Shown here: positions 43,860 to 54,598 of the stretch, piece by piece
Numbering within the stretch: the stretch's first letter is position 1
Layout: the number at the start of each line of letters is the position of its first letter
The notes under the pieces: generated by a model
What the model was told of the DNA's origin: nothing
Databases searched by the model: none
What the model saw: only the letters and a program-made list of their open reading frames with translations
From: Mixophyes australis
Taxonomy: Eukaryota; Chordata; Amphibia; Anura; Limnodynastidae
Direction of reading: 5' to 3'
Length of the DNA: 64,000 nt
Assembly: GCA_036250195.1 (NCBI GenBank)
Contig: JAVHZZ010000060.1
Location: 186,001 to 250,000, forward strand
Position numbers and translations under genes: made by a program

Positions 43860-46749
43860 TTTTTTTTAAATTCTTTATTTTGAATGGTCAAACAGGAAAA
43901 GGTATATACAATACGAAGTCAAAAGTTTACAAAGTATACATAGAAGGGCATTAACATTGTAATGTAGTCTAAAGAAAAAGTTTTTTTGACAACATGAGAG
44001 ATACATTGACCATATTTTCCTTTTATACTTTTATATAAATGTAAGATACAATAATGGAAAAAGTAGAATGGAAGGGGGAGGGGTGAAGGAGAATTAGGAG
44101 GGAAGGGAAAGGGAAGACCACAAAGGTTGATGTATGAGTGTAATCGGAAAGGAGGTGAGATTATGAATGTTAGAGGGTCAGGGGATGGTGGGACGGGGAC
44201 CGAATCCTGCCCGCCGCACATGGGTCACAACGGAGTCATTAAGGGCCAGAGGGGAACAAGCGTGCTGCGAACTGCCAAGGAGCCCACACTTGGTTGAAAG
44301 CGTAACCTCTATCATGTAAATAGTACGTAATTTCTTCCATGGCTGCTACGTGCCAGATTTGCTTTTTAAGGGCAGAGAGAGATGGAGAAGAGGTACGTTT
44401 CCAATTAAGGGCTATAAGGGATTTAGCGGCTGTGAGGATATGTGCAATTAGTTTTCTAGAAAATTTATCAATGTCTGGGGAAGGATAAAAAAGGAGGAAG
44501 ATCCAGGGGTCCTTCGCCACGGGAGCCTCAAATAGAGTGTTGATAAAGCCATGGATCGCGTCCCAGAAGGGGGTGATAACTGGGCAAGTCCACCAGATGT
44601 GTAGCATTGATCCCCTGTGGCCACAGCTCCACCAGCAGTCGGGTGACGAGGAGGGGAACATTGCGTGGAGACGGGTAGGGGTATAATACCAGCGATAATA
44701 GATTTTATAGGATGTCTCTTTTAGTTTAGTCAATATGGAGCTCTTAGCTATCCCCAGTCTCATGTCCTCCCAGGCCTCCTCATCTGGGGGGGGGGGGGGC
44801 CCAAATCCCTCTCCCAGTCAGCTTCATGTGAGAGTTGTGGATGGATAGTGGATTCAAAAAAGATATTATAAAGTTGTGATATCATACCCCTATCCATAGG
44901 GTGAAGTTTGCAAAGATTTTCGAATGGGGTAAGGGGACGTAGTAGAGATTTGGGTGGTAGGGAACGTAAAAAGTGGGTAATTTGGAAGAACTCGAAAGGG
45001 TTAAGCACTCGAGCTGGGGGGGGAGGTTGGAGTTCTGCTAGCGGAAGCCACTGGCCTTGTTTAGAGAAATCTGATGGAAATTTGAGCCCGGCTTGAGTCC
45101 AATGGCGGTGTCGTACCTTGGAGAGGCCAGGAGGAAATATAGGGTTAAACCAAATGGGAGTCAGGGGGGAAAGGGCAGATGTGAGTTTCAATTTGAAGGA
45201 GTGAGAATCCCAAATCTTGATATCAAATTTAGTGGTAGGAAGTAATTTGGATGGAGGGGGACGGTGTATAGGGGATAGACCCCATAATGAGGTGAAATCA
45301 GGGAGAGCTAAATGTGCCGCCTCTAGGTCAAGCCATGTGGTGGAACCCGAGGGGGCGTATGATGCAACAATTTGTGAGAAATGGGAAGCCAGATAATATA
45401 ACTTAATATCAGGTAGTCCCCTGCCTCCACTAGAGATGGGTTTTTTGAGAATGTTGAGCGAGACCCTTGGGGGCCTGTGATTCCAAATAAAACGTGTCAG
45501 AGCTTTCTGGATATTGGATAGGAGGATGGCAGGGACCGCAACTGGTAGAGTTTGGAAGAGATATAACCATTTGGGTATGATATTCATTTTAACTGCTATG
45601 ATCCTACCCAGCCATGAGATGATGAGACGGTTCCAGGATGCCAAATCGGATTTTGTTTTGGAAAATAGAGGTGGGAAGTTTTTCTGATAGAGGAGGTCAT
45701 AACGAGATGTAAGATAGATTCCCAAATATTTTATTTTCCTGGTCTGCCATTTGAATTTGAAAAAGGACCGTAACAGTTCGGCCTCCTGAGGGGGGACATG
45801 AAGCAGCATGGCCTCTGATTTTGTATAGTTTATTTTGTAATTCGATATCTCACTGTAGGTCTGGAGAATCTTAAAGAGGTTGGGGAGGGAGATGGCCGGC
45901 TGAGAAAGCGATAGCAGGACATCGTCCGCAAAAAGTGAAACCTTAGAGTTGATGTCCTCCACCTGCACGCCCGAAACGCTAGGATTAGATCAAATTTGGG
46001 AGGCCAATGGTTCAATTACTAGAGCGAAAATAAGGGGAGAGAGGGGGCAACCTTGTCTCGTACCGTTTTGAATGGATAACGAATTTGAAGGTGTGCCGTT
46101 GATCAGGACTTTAGCCGAGGGCAAGGAATACAGTGCCAGGACGCCGGTGAGAAAATCACCAGTGAAGCCAAAGGCCTCGAGAGCTGCTCTCATAAAACCC
46201 CAGGAGATCCTATCAAATGCTTTTTCAGCATCCAGAGAGAGAAGAATAGTGGGGGATCTCCTGGTGTTTGCAATGTGGATGACATCAATGGCTCTCCTGG
46301 TGTTATCTCTCGCCTGGCGCCCCGGAATGAAACCCACCTGGTCATAGTGGATCAATGATGGGAGAAATTCATTCAGGCGATTTGCCAGAATTTTAGCGTA
46401 TATCTTCAGGTCCAGGTTGAGGAGGGAAATGGGTCTGTAGCTGGCGCAGTGGAGTGGGTCCTTTCCATCTTTTGGGATGACTACAATTCTGGCTTCCAGC
46501 ATTTCGGGTGGGAAGGGGGTCCCTTGAAGGGCACCATTGTACAGAGAGTGCAGGTGGGGAGCAAGCAAGCCCAAAAATTTCTTGTAATAGAATGCTGTAA
46601 AGCCATCGGGGCCTGGGGATTTGCCACTTTTTTGTGACTTAATAGCGAGTTGGATTTCCTCTATTGAGATTTCTTCATTAAGCTGTTGAAGGGCTTGAGG
46701 GGATAGCTTAGGGAGTTTAGATGCAGCAAGGAAGTCTGAGATCAGTGTT
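43860..46749 (-). mobile_element. 5'-truncated L1-clade LINE with 15-bp target duplication
   Basis: gcaagcggccttttt occurs at 43845-43859 and 46750-46764. Between them lies 2,890 bp, reading on the minus strand as ORF2 from within the RT domain to a 3' UTR with an AATAAA-type signal (ttctttattttgaa on plus) and a poly-A (T run on plus after 43860). Endonuclease and ORF1 are absent, as in ordinary 5' truncation during reverse transcription. Confidence 0.9.
44239..46749 (-). pseudogene. L1 ORF2 reverse transcriptase, inactivated
   Basis: Motifs in order: SGKSPGPDGFTAFYYKKF, YRPISLLNLDLKIYAKILAN, QVGFIPGRQARDN, LLSLDAEKAFDRISW (catalytic Asp), NGTRQGCPLSPLIFALVIEP, LFADDVLLS (catalytic Asp pair), and near the C-terminus a C.HRGSMLHIWWTCP knuckle-like motif typical of L1 ORF2. 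Breaks: an in-frame TGA at 45990-45992, in a position where CGA to TGA decay would fit, and a frameshift in a C run at about 44789-44801 (plus-strand G12-13), after which PDEEAWEDMRLG resumes in another frame. The open frame beyond 46749 to 46817 comes from flanking DNA. Otherwise well preserved, so a moderately recent insertion. Confidence 0.9.
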
Positions 46750-46973
46750 GCAAGCGGCCTTTTTAATGTGTGTTCATGAGGTAAAATTACCTCACGAAAA
46801 TGAGTTTGACCCCTCAACTCGTAAATTTAGCCTTTACTACCCCTCCCACGGGGGGAAGGAGGGGTGATGGAAGTTAACTGACTTGACTATTCTAATTTTT
46901 TTGTCAAATAATGTCAGTATACCAAATTTCAGGTCAATTGGATGAGCCCTTTCTGAGAACATAGTTTTTTCCA

Positions 46974-46997
46974 CACACACACACACACACACACACT
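46974..46997. repeat. CA microsatellite
   Basis: About 12 ca dinucleotides in the right part of the split repeat. Confidence 0.9.
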
Positions 46998-47196
46998 AAC
47001 GCACGCCTCTACACATGTGTGTTCATGAGGTAAAATTACCTCACCAAAATGAGTTTGAGCCCTACCAAATTTCAGCCCTTTTTGATTTTTTTTTCCCACA
47101 CACACTAAGAATTTAGTAGGTCAGTGTATAACTCTGCCCAGCAGGTGGCGCTGCAACTTGTTTTTTTTTTTACACGCACAGACGCCACTAAGCATT

Positions 47197-47197
<1 letters not shown>

Positions 47198-47250
<53 letters not shown>
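47198..47250. repeat. TA microsatellite
   Basis: A run of about 26 ta dinucleotides. Confidence 0.95.
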
Positions 47251-47253
<3 letters not shown>

Positions 47254-47259
47254 ACTACA

Positions 47260-48440
47260 TGATGATATTCACATTTCAATACCGATCAATCCAGTCTGTA
47301 GGGAACATTTACTTCCATTTATTGTATGATTCTCACTAACACCAGAGGAATAATATATTGCAATAAATTGGAGATATGAGAGAAGAGACAGAGATTGTCC
47401 TGTCTATATTTTTCCCATTAACATTGTTCCATTCTCAAATAGCTCTGAAGCAATAACTAGGAGTTAATTGCAGGATGTCACCTCTCTCCTGATGATAGTT
47501 TTCAGTTTTCCGGTCATTGAAAGAGCAGCGCTTATAAGTCTGCCATAAGAAGATATCCCAACAGCGGCCACAGTGTTTGTGTGTACAACCAACAACTCTA
47601 TAACGTGACGCGTTTCTCCGCCTCCAAGTGAAATATTTTCAGAAGGATGGAGCCCAAATTCTGCTTGGAAATCTAAAAGTATATTGGCCAATCAGTAAGG
47701 GCCATCAATGAATCCAATTAGAACTCAGATCTTACATACATTTATGTATATGTCGTATGTAAGATCTCAGTTTTCTATGTTTATCTAAAGAGACTGCAGC
47801 AGCTTTACATACACAAGGATTTATATTTATTATATCTTGTGCACATGTATCCTCTATTTATCTATTTTGGGAAAAAGGCTCTTCTGGGAAACTCTATTTT
47901 TATGTCTTGCTATTCAGAATCATCACATGGAAAATGTATATTTTGGGTATTTTTGCCCTGTGATTTCAGAAGCACACTCCAATGCATGCAATGTGTGCCT
48001 TGGCCATGCCCATTACTGGTGCTGAACAGAACCAGTTGCAAACAAAATTGCAATCTGGCAAATCATTTCTCAAGCCCAGTAACAACATGACTGTGAGCTG
48101 TCATTTGTGCCAAAACACCTTTAAGGTCATCATACAAAATGGCCTCTCTTAAAGGTTATACCGCTCTCTAACACGCCTTGGTGAACTATGAATTACTCGG
48201 TGTACTCTCTCTTTTCCTGCTGCTTCTCATCCTGCTCCAAAATCATCCTTCTTCTCCTTCTACAGGACAAATCCACTGACCACTAGCATAAGGTCAACTA
48301 GCTCTCTTATCATTTCCTATCATGTCCATCTTGTACACTTACAACAAACTTGACTTAAACACAGATCTAATATTTAATATCTATTTTTAATATTTTATTA
48401 ATATTTATTTTATTTAATATTTTTAATATTTTAATATTTA
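47260..48440. other. No gene; small hairpin at 47728-47765
   Basis: AT-rich. cagatcttacatac and gtatgtaagatctc face each other across about 12 bases. At 48380-48445 a ttaatattt-type simple repeat leads into the zinc-finger remnant. Confidence 0.45.
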
Positions 48441-48446
48441 TTTTTA

Positions 48447-48615
48447 AGACATCAGACAACTCACACAGGTGATAAATCATTTACATGTTCTGAGTGTGGG
48501 AAATGTTTTGCAGAGAAATCAAATCTTGTTTTACATCAGAGGACTCACACAGGTGAGAAACCGTTTACATTTTCTGAGTGTGGGAAATGTTTTACACAGA
48601 AATCAAATCTTGTGA
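48447..48615 (+). pseudogene. C2H2 zinc-finger remnant, two to three fingers
   Basis: Reads [20 protein letters not shown], then [20 protein letters not shown], then [16 protein letters not shown] and leaves the pattern. One complete finger with TGEKPF linkers. The next finger has Phe for its first Cys, and the array stops abruptly. A piece of a cluster-type Kruppel protein. It is better preserved than the array at 39.2 kb. Confidence 0.85.
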
Positions 48616-48669
48616 TGGGACCTGTTTTATTCCTTGTTATATATCACTATATAGATTATTATCCTTTAT

Positions 48670-48670
48670 A

Positions 48671-48719
<49 letters not shown>

Positions 48720-48720
48720 C
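48670..48720. repeat. AAT microsatellite
   Basis: About 15 taa units just after the zinc-finger remnant. Confidence 0.95.
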
Positions 48721-49219
48721 ACCCATTATAAACAGTGTGTGTGCTGGGAGCTGTCACATCCCTCTGCATATATAGTAATTATAACATCCCTCTCCTCTAT
48801 ATAATAATAATCTCCCATTATAAACAGCATTTTATATGAGCTGTAATGTCTCCCTATACAGACTCCTCTGTATAATAATCCTTCATATCTCTGCTCTCAG
48901 CATAATAATAATATATTGTTAGAAGATATTACCTCAGCCTTGTACACGTCCTGGATGTTGTTGTTATATATGAAAGAGTTAAAGCTGCTCTCCAGGTTGT
49001 AAAATGGCTCCTGCAAGAGTATGTGACCACGCCCCCTCTGGAACGTCACTGGTACATAACTGTAACAGCAGTATTGTGTATAGGAGACTAAGGGAAAAGG
49101 GCCGCCGCTGTTCCACATTAAGGACAATGCAGTAATAAAAATTTTACTCTAGTGATAACATTGCTGCTAGTCAGCTATATGTTACGTTCATTACTAGGTG
49201 GTAGAGGCTAAATCCCTTT

Positions 49220-49326
49220 CAGATAATTCTGTGACATCACGAGGTCATGTGACTTCTGTAGTCACATGGTACACAGTGCAGGAGCTGCTGCTGGATAACT
49301 TCCTGTTCCTGTGTAGTGGAGGAAAG
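49220..49326 (+). promoter_or_regulatory. Candidate promoter and noncoding first exon
   Basis: Contains gtgacatcacgaggtcatgt (CRE/E-box-like), gtagtcacatgg, then a GC-richer stretch ending ggaggaaag|gtaaga, a good splice donor after 49326. I infer the start of a cluster gene whose coding exons are not recognisable before the next duplication. The minisatellite begins only 14 bases into the would-be intron. Confidence 0.4.
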
Positions 49327-49340
49327 GTAAGAAGGAGTTA

Positions 49341-50285
49341 TGTGATGGGGAGGGGACATGTGTGACTAAAGGTGATGGGGAGGGGACATGTGTGACTAAA
49401 GGTGCTGGGCAAAGAGGGGACATGTGTGACTAAAGGTGCTGGGCAGAGAGGGGACATGTGTGACTAAAGGTGCTGGGCAAAGAGGGGACATGTGTGACTA
49501 AAGGTGCTGGGCAGAGAGAGGGACATGTGTGACTAAAAGTGCTGGGCAGAGAGAGGGGACATGTGTGACTAAAAGTGCTGGGCAGAGAGGGGGACATGTG
49601 TGACTAAAAGTGCTGGGCAGAGAGGGGACATGTGTGACTAAAAGTGCTGGGCAGAGAGGGGACATGTGTGACTAAAGGTGCTGGGCAAAGAGGGGACATG
49701 TGTGACTAAAGGTGCTGGGCAGAGAGAGGGACATGTGTGACTAAAGGTGCTGGGCAGAGAGGGGACATGTGTGACTAAAGGTGCTGGGCAGAGAGGGGAC
49801 ATGTGTGACTAAAGCATGTGGGCAGAGGGGGCATGTGTGACTAAAGGTGCTGGGCAGAGAGGGGACATGTGTGACTAAAGGTGCTGGGCAGAGAGGGGAC
49901 ATGTGTGACTAAAGGTGCTGGGCAGAGAGGGGACCTGTGTGACTAAAGGTGCTGGGCAGAGAGGGGACCTGTGTGACTAAAGGTGCTGGGCAGAGAGGGG
50001 ACATGTGTGACTAAAGGTGCTGGGCAGAGAGGGGACATGTGTGACTAAAGGTGCTGGGCAGAGAGGGGGACATGTGTGACTAAAGGTGCTGGGCAGAGAG
50101 GGGACATGTGTGACTAAAGGTGCTGGGCAGAGAGGGGGACATGTGTGACTAAAGGTGCTTGGCAGAGAGGGGGACATGTGTGACTAAAGGTGCTGGGCAG
50201 AGAGGGGACATGTGTGACTAAAGGTGCTGGGCAGAGAGGGGGACATGTGTGACTAAAGCATGTGGGCAGAGGGGGCATGTGAAGG
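49341..50285. repeat. ~35-bp minisatellite, about 26 copies
   Basis: The unit is ggggacatgtgtgactaaag plus gtgctgggcagagag. Variants: gggcaaagag, aaaagtgctg, cctgtgtgac, and twice a shortened gcatgtgggcagagggggca. It ends about 90 bp before base 50377, which matches base 1 of the window. Confidence 0.95.
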
Positions 50286-52908
50286 AGAAGTTTCTTCCCC
50301 ACACGGCCCCTCCTCAAACAACAATAACCTGACAACACTTGCTAACTTTTCTCTGATATTCCCCATGACACGTATTACATGATCTTTTCCCTGACAGGCC
50401 TCCTGCCCACAATCGTGTCTCACTGCTGCCCACCAGCTTTTACCTCACAGGCCCCGCTGCCTCAATCCTGACACCTCTCTTACTTCAAAATGAAAGAGGC
50501 GCCTTTTATTTGAAAGAGGAGTAGATCCTTAGCAGTGAATGAGATAATAATACAGAGATCATTATTGCCATAGATGTTGTGGTTTTGTTTATTTAACTGT
50601 ATCTAGTCAGAGTTTAGTTAGATGATATCATTACAGGCCATTAATATAATTGCTTTTGTCACAAACTGTACATAAGACACCTCAATTATCTGACAAAAAT
50701 AACAATACATCTAGATTTCTATGCACTGTTTTTAGGTGGCATACTTCAGCCTTCTCACTTATCCATAACTTTAAGTTTTGGTATATTTCAGGCATTAATT
50801 GGGGATATCAGGAACCATTGAAGGATATTGTAGGGACCAGGCGAAAGGGCCATTTAAGACATCCTAGAAGTTCACCGACACTCCTCCTGCTCTATACTCT
50901 CTCCTGTTAGGCCTTCAGTTTAGATTAAGTGCCCAGCGGAGCAGGATATATGTCTTATTACTGGAGTGGTCTCTAAAGTCTGCAACTGAAGGCGCACATT
51001 GCGGATAACTGTGCAGTATTCGGAGCTGGGGGTTCAGATGTACCGTGGTAGTGCTTACGATAATGCCCCCCCTCACAATGCTGGATTTCTCTGCGGGACC
51101 CAGCCATAGACGCTACAGAGGTTCCCAGGTAGTGATTGCAGGAATGGCCGTCACTGCTGCACAGTGCTCTGTAGTGCACAGTGCTGGAAGATAGGTTTAG
51201 CAAGTTGCTGTTGGCCACTGGAATGGCTACTTCTTAGTGTTGGGGCAGCTACATGTTTCCTTAAGGGGCCTGGGTCAGGTGGGGGTTACTGGGTATATAT
51301 AAGCCCCCACTGGGCACTGGATGTGTAGACGGTGCGTCCTTTTGTACAGCTACCAATGCATTTTTTCTTGTACTACAAAGCAATTTTTGTTACATACCAT
51401 CCAGACTGCTGCAACCTCCATCTTGCTGTAATGATATCTTGGTCCCCTACAGTCCATTCAAATAGTCGCTGCAGGAATAACCTCCCTACTCTCCATCATT
51501 AATTACTGTTCTGGTACTGAAATCATCTTGTTTTCCATTTTAATTATCTTTTCATTGCAAAAGTATTTAGAGCTGTCCAATCCATTTCCACCTGTTATAT
51601 CTATTATCACAATCTGTACGTACCCACCCTCTGCTCACGTTGACGCTTTATTTTTCCTAGGTTACCTCTGCTCTCAGGACTGCGACCCTTCTTGAATGCT
51701 GCCCCTGGAAATCTTCACAGAATGTCTGTCTGTCATGTATGGTCTCTAACTGCAGGACCCTGCTGAAAGCTCATCTGTTTACCGGACAGTTCACATAGTG
51801 CTTGTGACTTACTTCTCCCAGAGCTGCGCTCCAGAGGGTAAAAGGACACCGTCTGGTGCGGACTGTTATGTGTTTTCTTCTTTAAAGTATCCGTTCATCA
51901 AGCGATATTAACGAAGGAGTACACAAGAAACATAATAAAAACAGTTTAATTATTTTATTTCTACTCCTGAACTTCATGTTATTATCCCACCTGATGAATT
52001 TAACGCGAAGAGTGATAGTTGTGTTGTCACTTGTTAGGATGAGGACCAGCAAGTGGAATATATAACCTGATATTGTAAATGGACGTTATCAGACATTTGT
52101 GTGCGCTGTTACATACTACAGACAGCTGAACTTTGTAATATATATTTGAATATTTTGTAACCAATACATAATGTGATGTAAACAACATACTGAAAGCAGA
52201 TTTTTTTTTTTGTATATTTGAGAGTGAAGGGTTGTTATAAAGAAGTTATTTCTTACACCATTAATATTACAGCATCTTTATTATTTTGCCTGCTATACTT
52301 TCTCCAAAACATCTCAATCTTTAGTATATCAAGTCTGTATTTTACCTGTAATTTCTATGCCAACCAAGGTTCCCCCCCAGCAGTGGAGGACCCAGGAGGG
52401 GGTGAGTGATCCAGGGGCTGGCGGGACCACCACACTCATTGGGATATATTTACTAAACTGTGGGTTTGAAAAGGTGGAGATGTTTGAAAGTAACACGGCC
52501 TGTGCACTATTACTGTTACTACGGTAATACTGCACATTATTACCGCTAGTGCGGTAAGTTTTAACGCTGTTTGTTTTGCTCAGGGAGCAGCGAGCAGACG
52601 TCCGGGTTCAAATTACTGTTATCAACGGTGATAGTGCAGAAGCCGATTGAATTCCCCCCTAGGATGATCTTGTTGTTAGATGTGTACACATTCATATGAA
52701 TTGTTAACGAGTAACCACAAGAGAAATTAGCTCTTAAAAGTTTGTCCTCGTATGTACATTTTATCAAAATAAAAAATAAATGGCTAAACTAATGTTATTA
52801 TTTTGTTAGGGTGACTTGGAACCAAATTCAAGACACGCTGCCCACATTATACTATCATGTTACTTTGTACTGATACTACCTCAGTGATATAAGACAGTAG
52901 TAGACTTA

Positions 52909-53104
52909 CAAGATTTCAATCTTGAATCAATATAAGCCAATATGTATACATGGATATCCTCCTGGAATCTTGTCCTCTTACTGGATCTCCTTATGATAGG
53001 TGCTCAAAAGACAAGTGACAACTGACCTGACAAGGCACAAAAGAAGCATAAAAGCAATGTATAATACAAATATTGGCTTATATTGATTCAAGATTGAAAT
53101 CTTG
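52909..53104. mobile_element. Mariner-type MITE (copy 2)
   Basis: Counterpart of 2532-2727, with the same TA-flanked ends. Confidence 0.8.
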
Positions 53105-53516
53105 TACGTGTTTATCCGATAGGGGATTGAGAACCCCCATCATGTGGTGTTTTTGTCGTAATTATCAACCCCCACTGGATCCTTGGGATATTTAGTGGTT
53201 TTCGGTGTAACCACATATTATATGTTACGCTATGATACGATTTTTTTCTTTTCACTTTTTTTTATGTGACCATAATCGTGGTGAATGCCAGAAATCTGAA
53301 AGTTACTTTGATCACTGCAAACTTCTGGAATTTGTGGAAGACATACATCAAGATGGAAAGAATATATATATATTATTTCACAGTTGACTCTTTAAAACTG
53401 TTATTTTAGCACATTGTGTGTGTGTGTGAGAACAGAGGCTGCTTTCAGTTGGCCTGCGCAAATATACCAATCTTTTTATTGTATTATAATCAACAATTGT
53501 CTGAGACGCAAGAGGA

Positions 53517-53897
53517 ACCAAGTATGACAGCCAGCATCCTGCTGCACAGCGGATCACTAAAGCCATGACAGCTATGTTATCACTGGATGTGGGTCCAATT
53601 TCCCCATCAATGCATCAGGTTTTAACCGATTAGTTTAGATCATGTGTCCACGTTACCAAATTCCATCACAATCCCATTTCTTCTTAACAGCAATTGCTGT
53701 ACTGTGAGGTTAAACAAAAAGCCATTCAGTCCCTAGAAAATGCCATTGTACCGACTGTCCACTTAGCTACAGATATGTGACAAGCGGTACTGGTCAAACA
53801 AAAGACTATATAACCGTGACAGCCCACTGGGTTGGTGTATCGCCTTCAAGTGCAGCAGCGCCTGTAGCAGCATCATCATCATCATCCCTCCAGCATA
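53517..53897 (+). pseudogene. Decayed hAT transposase fossil (copy 2)
   Basis: Counterpart of 3180-3560, with the same frame breaks and a few substitutions, for example the Ser/Ala tract reading SSAAAPVAASSSSS instead of SSAAATVAASSSTS. Confidence 0.85.
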
Positions 53898-54598
53898 ATA
53901 CACAGTGTCAGGTCATTCACCGCACCCTGCCATATAGCCGCTCACTAGGACAGATGTGATGCTGCCCCTCACACACAATTACCTTCACATACAAACATTT
54001 AGATTGTAAAAGCAACATATATATATATATATATATATACATTTTTTTTGTGGGGGGAGGGGGGGTGCTGCTCACAATTAAACAGTTCCCTATTTTTCCC
54101 CACTAAATATTTCAGATGTCGCTGATACTGCCCCTGGCACTACTGTCATCAGATTTAAACATCTTTGATTTTAAAAGCAAGAAAGAATAGTTTTTGTTAA
54201 CGCTTAAATAGTTTAATAATATACCCACCTGCTATCACTTCTAAATGGCAGCTGAGAACAGGAAGGACGGCTATACATTGAAGATATCGATCCAATACTC
54301 ACGAGATCTGACATTTTACATGAAATGACATTTTGCCTCATTTTCAGATCGGAATTTGGAGCAAGACGCCGAGTCATGTCTCAATTCGACTCTGTACCCT
54401 AAAATTCCTGTCTATCTAATTCTATCTCCGTACCGCTCATCTCTAGTGAAACATAAAAAAACAAAATGTGGGGGAAAAGTAAAAATTCTTCTTGTCTCAC
54501 ACACAACAATGGGAAATACCCCACTAAGTAGTCTTATGCCAATATATAGATAGTTTTTTATAACATAACCATTCAGGTCATGGCTTCACTTCCCTATA

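Larger units (their letters stand above)
43722..47150. repeat. Unidentified dispersed repeat, split by L1
   Basis: Left part 43722-43859 (gttaacccgtgcatgatact onward) and right part from 46750 belong together once the L1 is removed. The phrase gtgtgttcatgaggtaaaat plus tacctcac occurs twice on the right (about 46769 and 47021), with CA repeats. I could not place it in a superfamily. Confidence 0.45.

Noticed and set aside
46750..46817. N-terminal end of the RT frame beyond the L1
   Set aside because: Beyond the target duplication, so it is flanking DNA read through by chance.
49341..50285. Regular ~35-bp repeats resembling a CRISPR array
   Set aside because: No unique spacers between repeats, a vertebrate context and no cas genes: a minisatellite.
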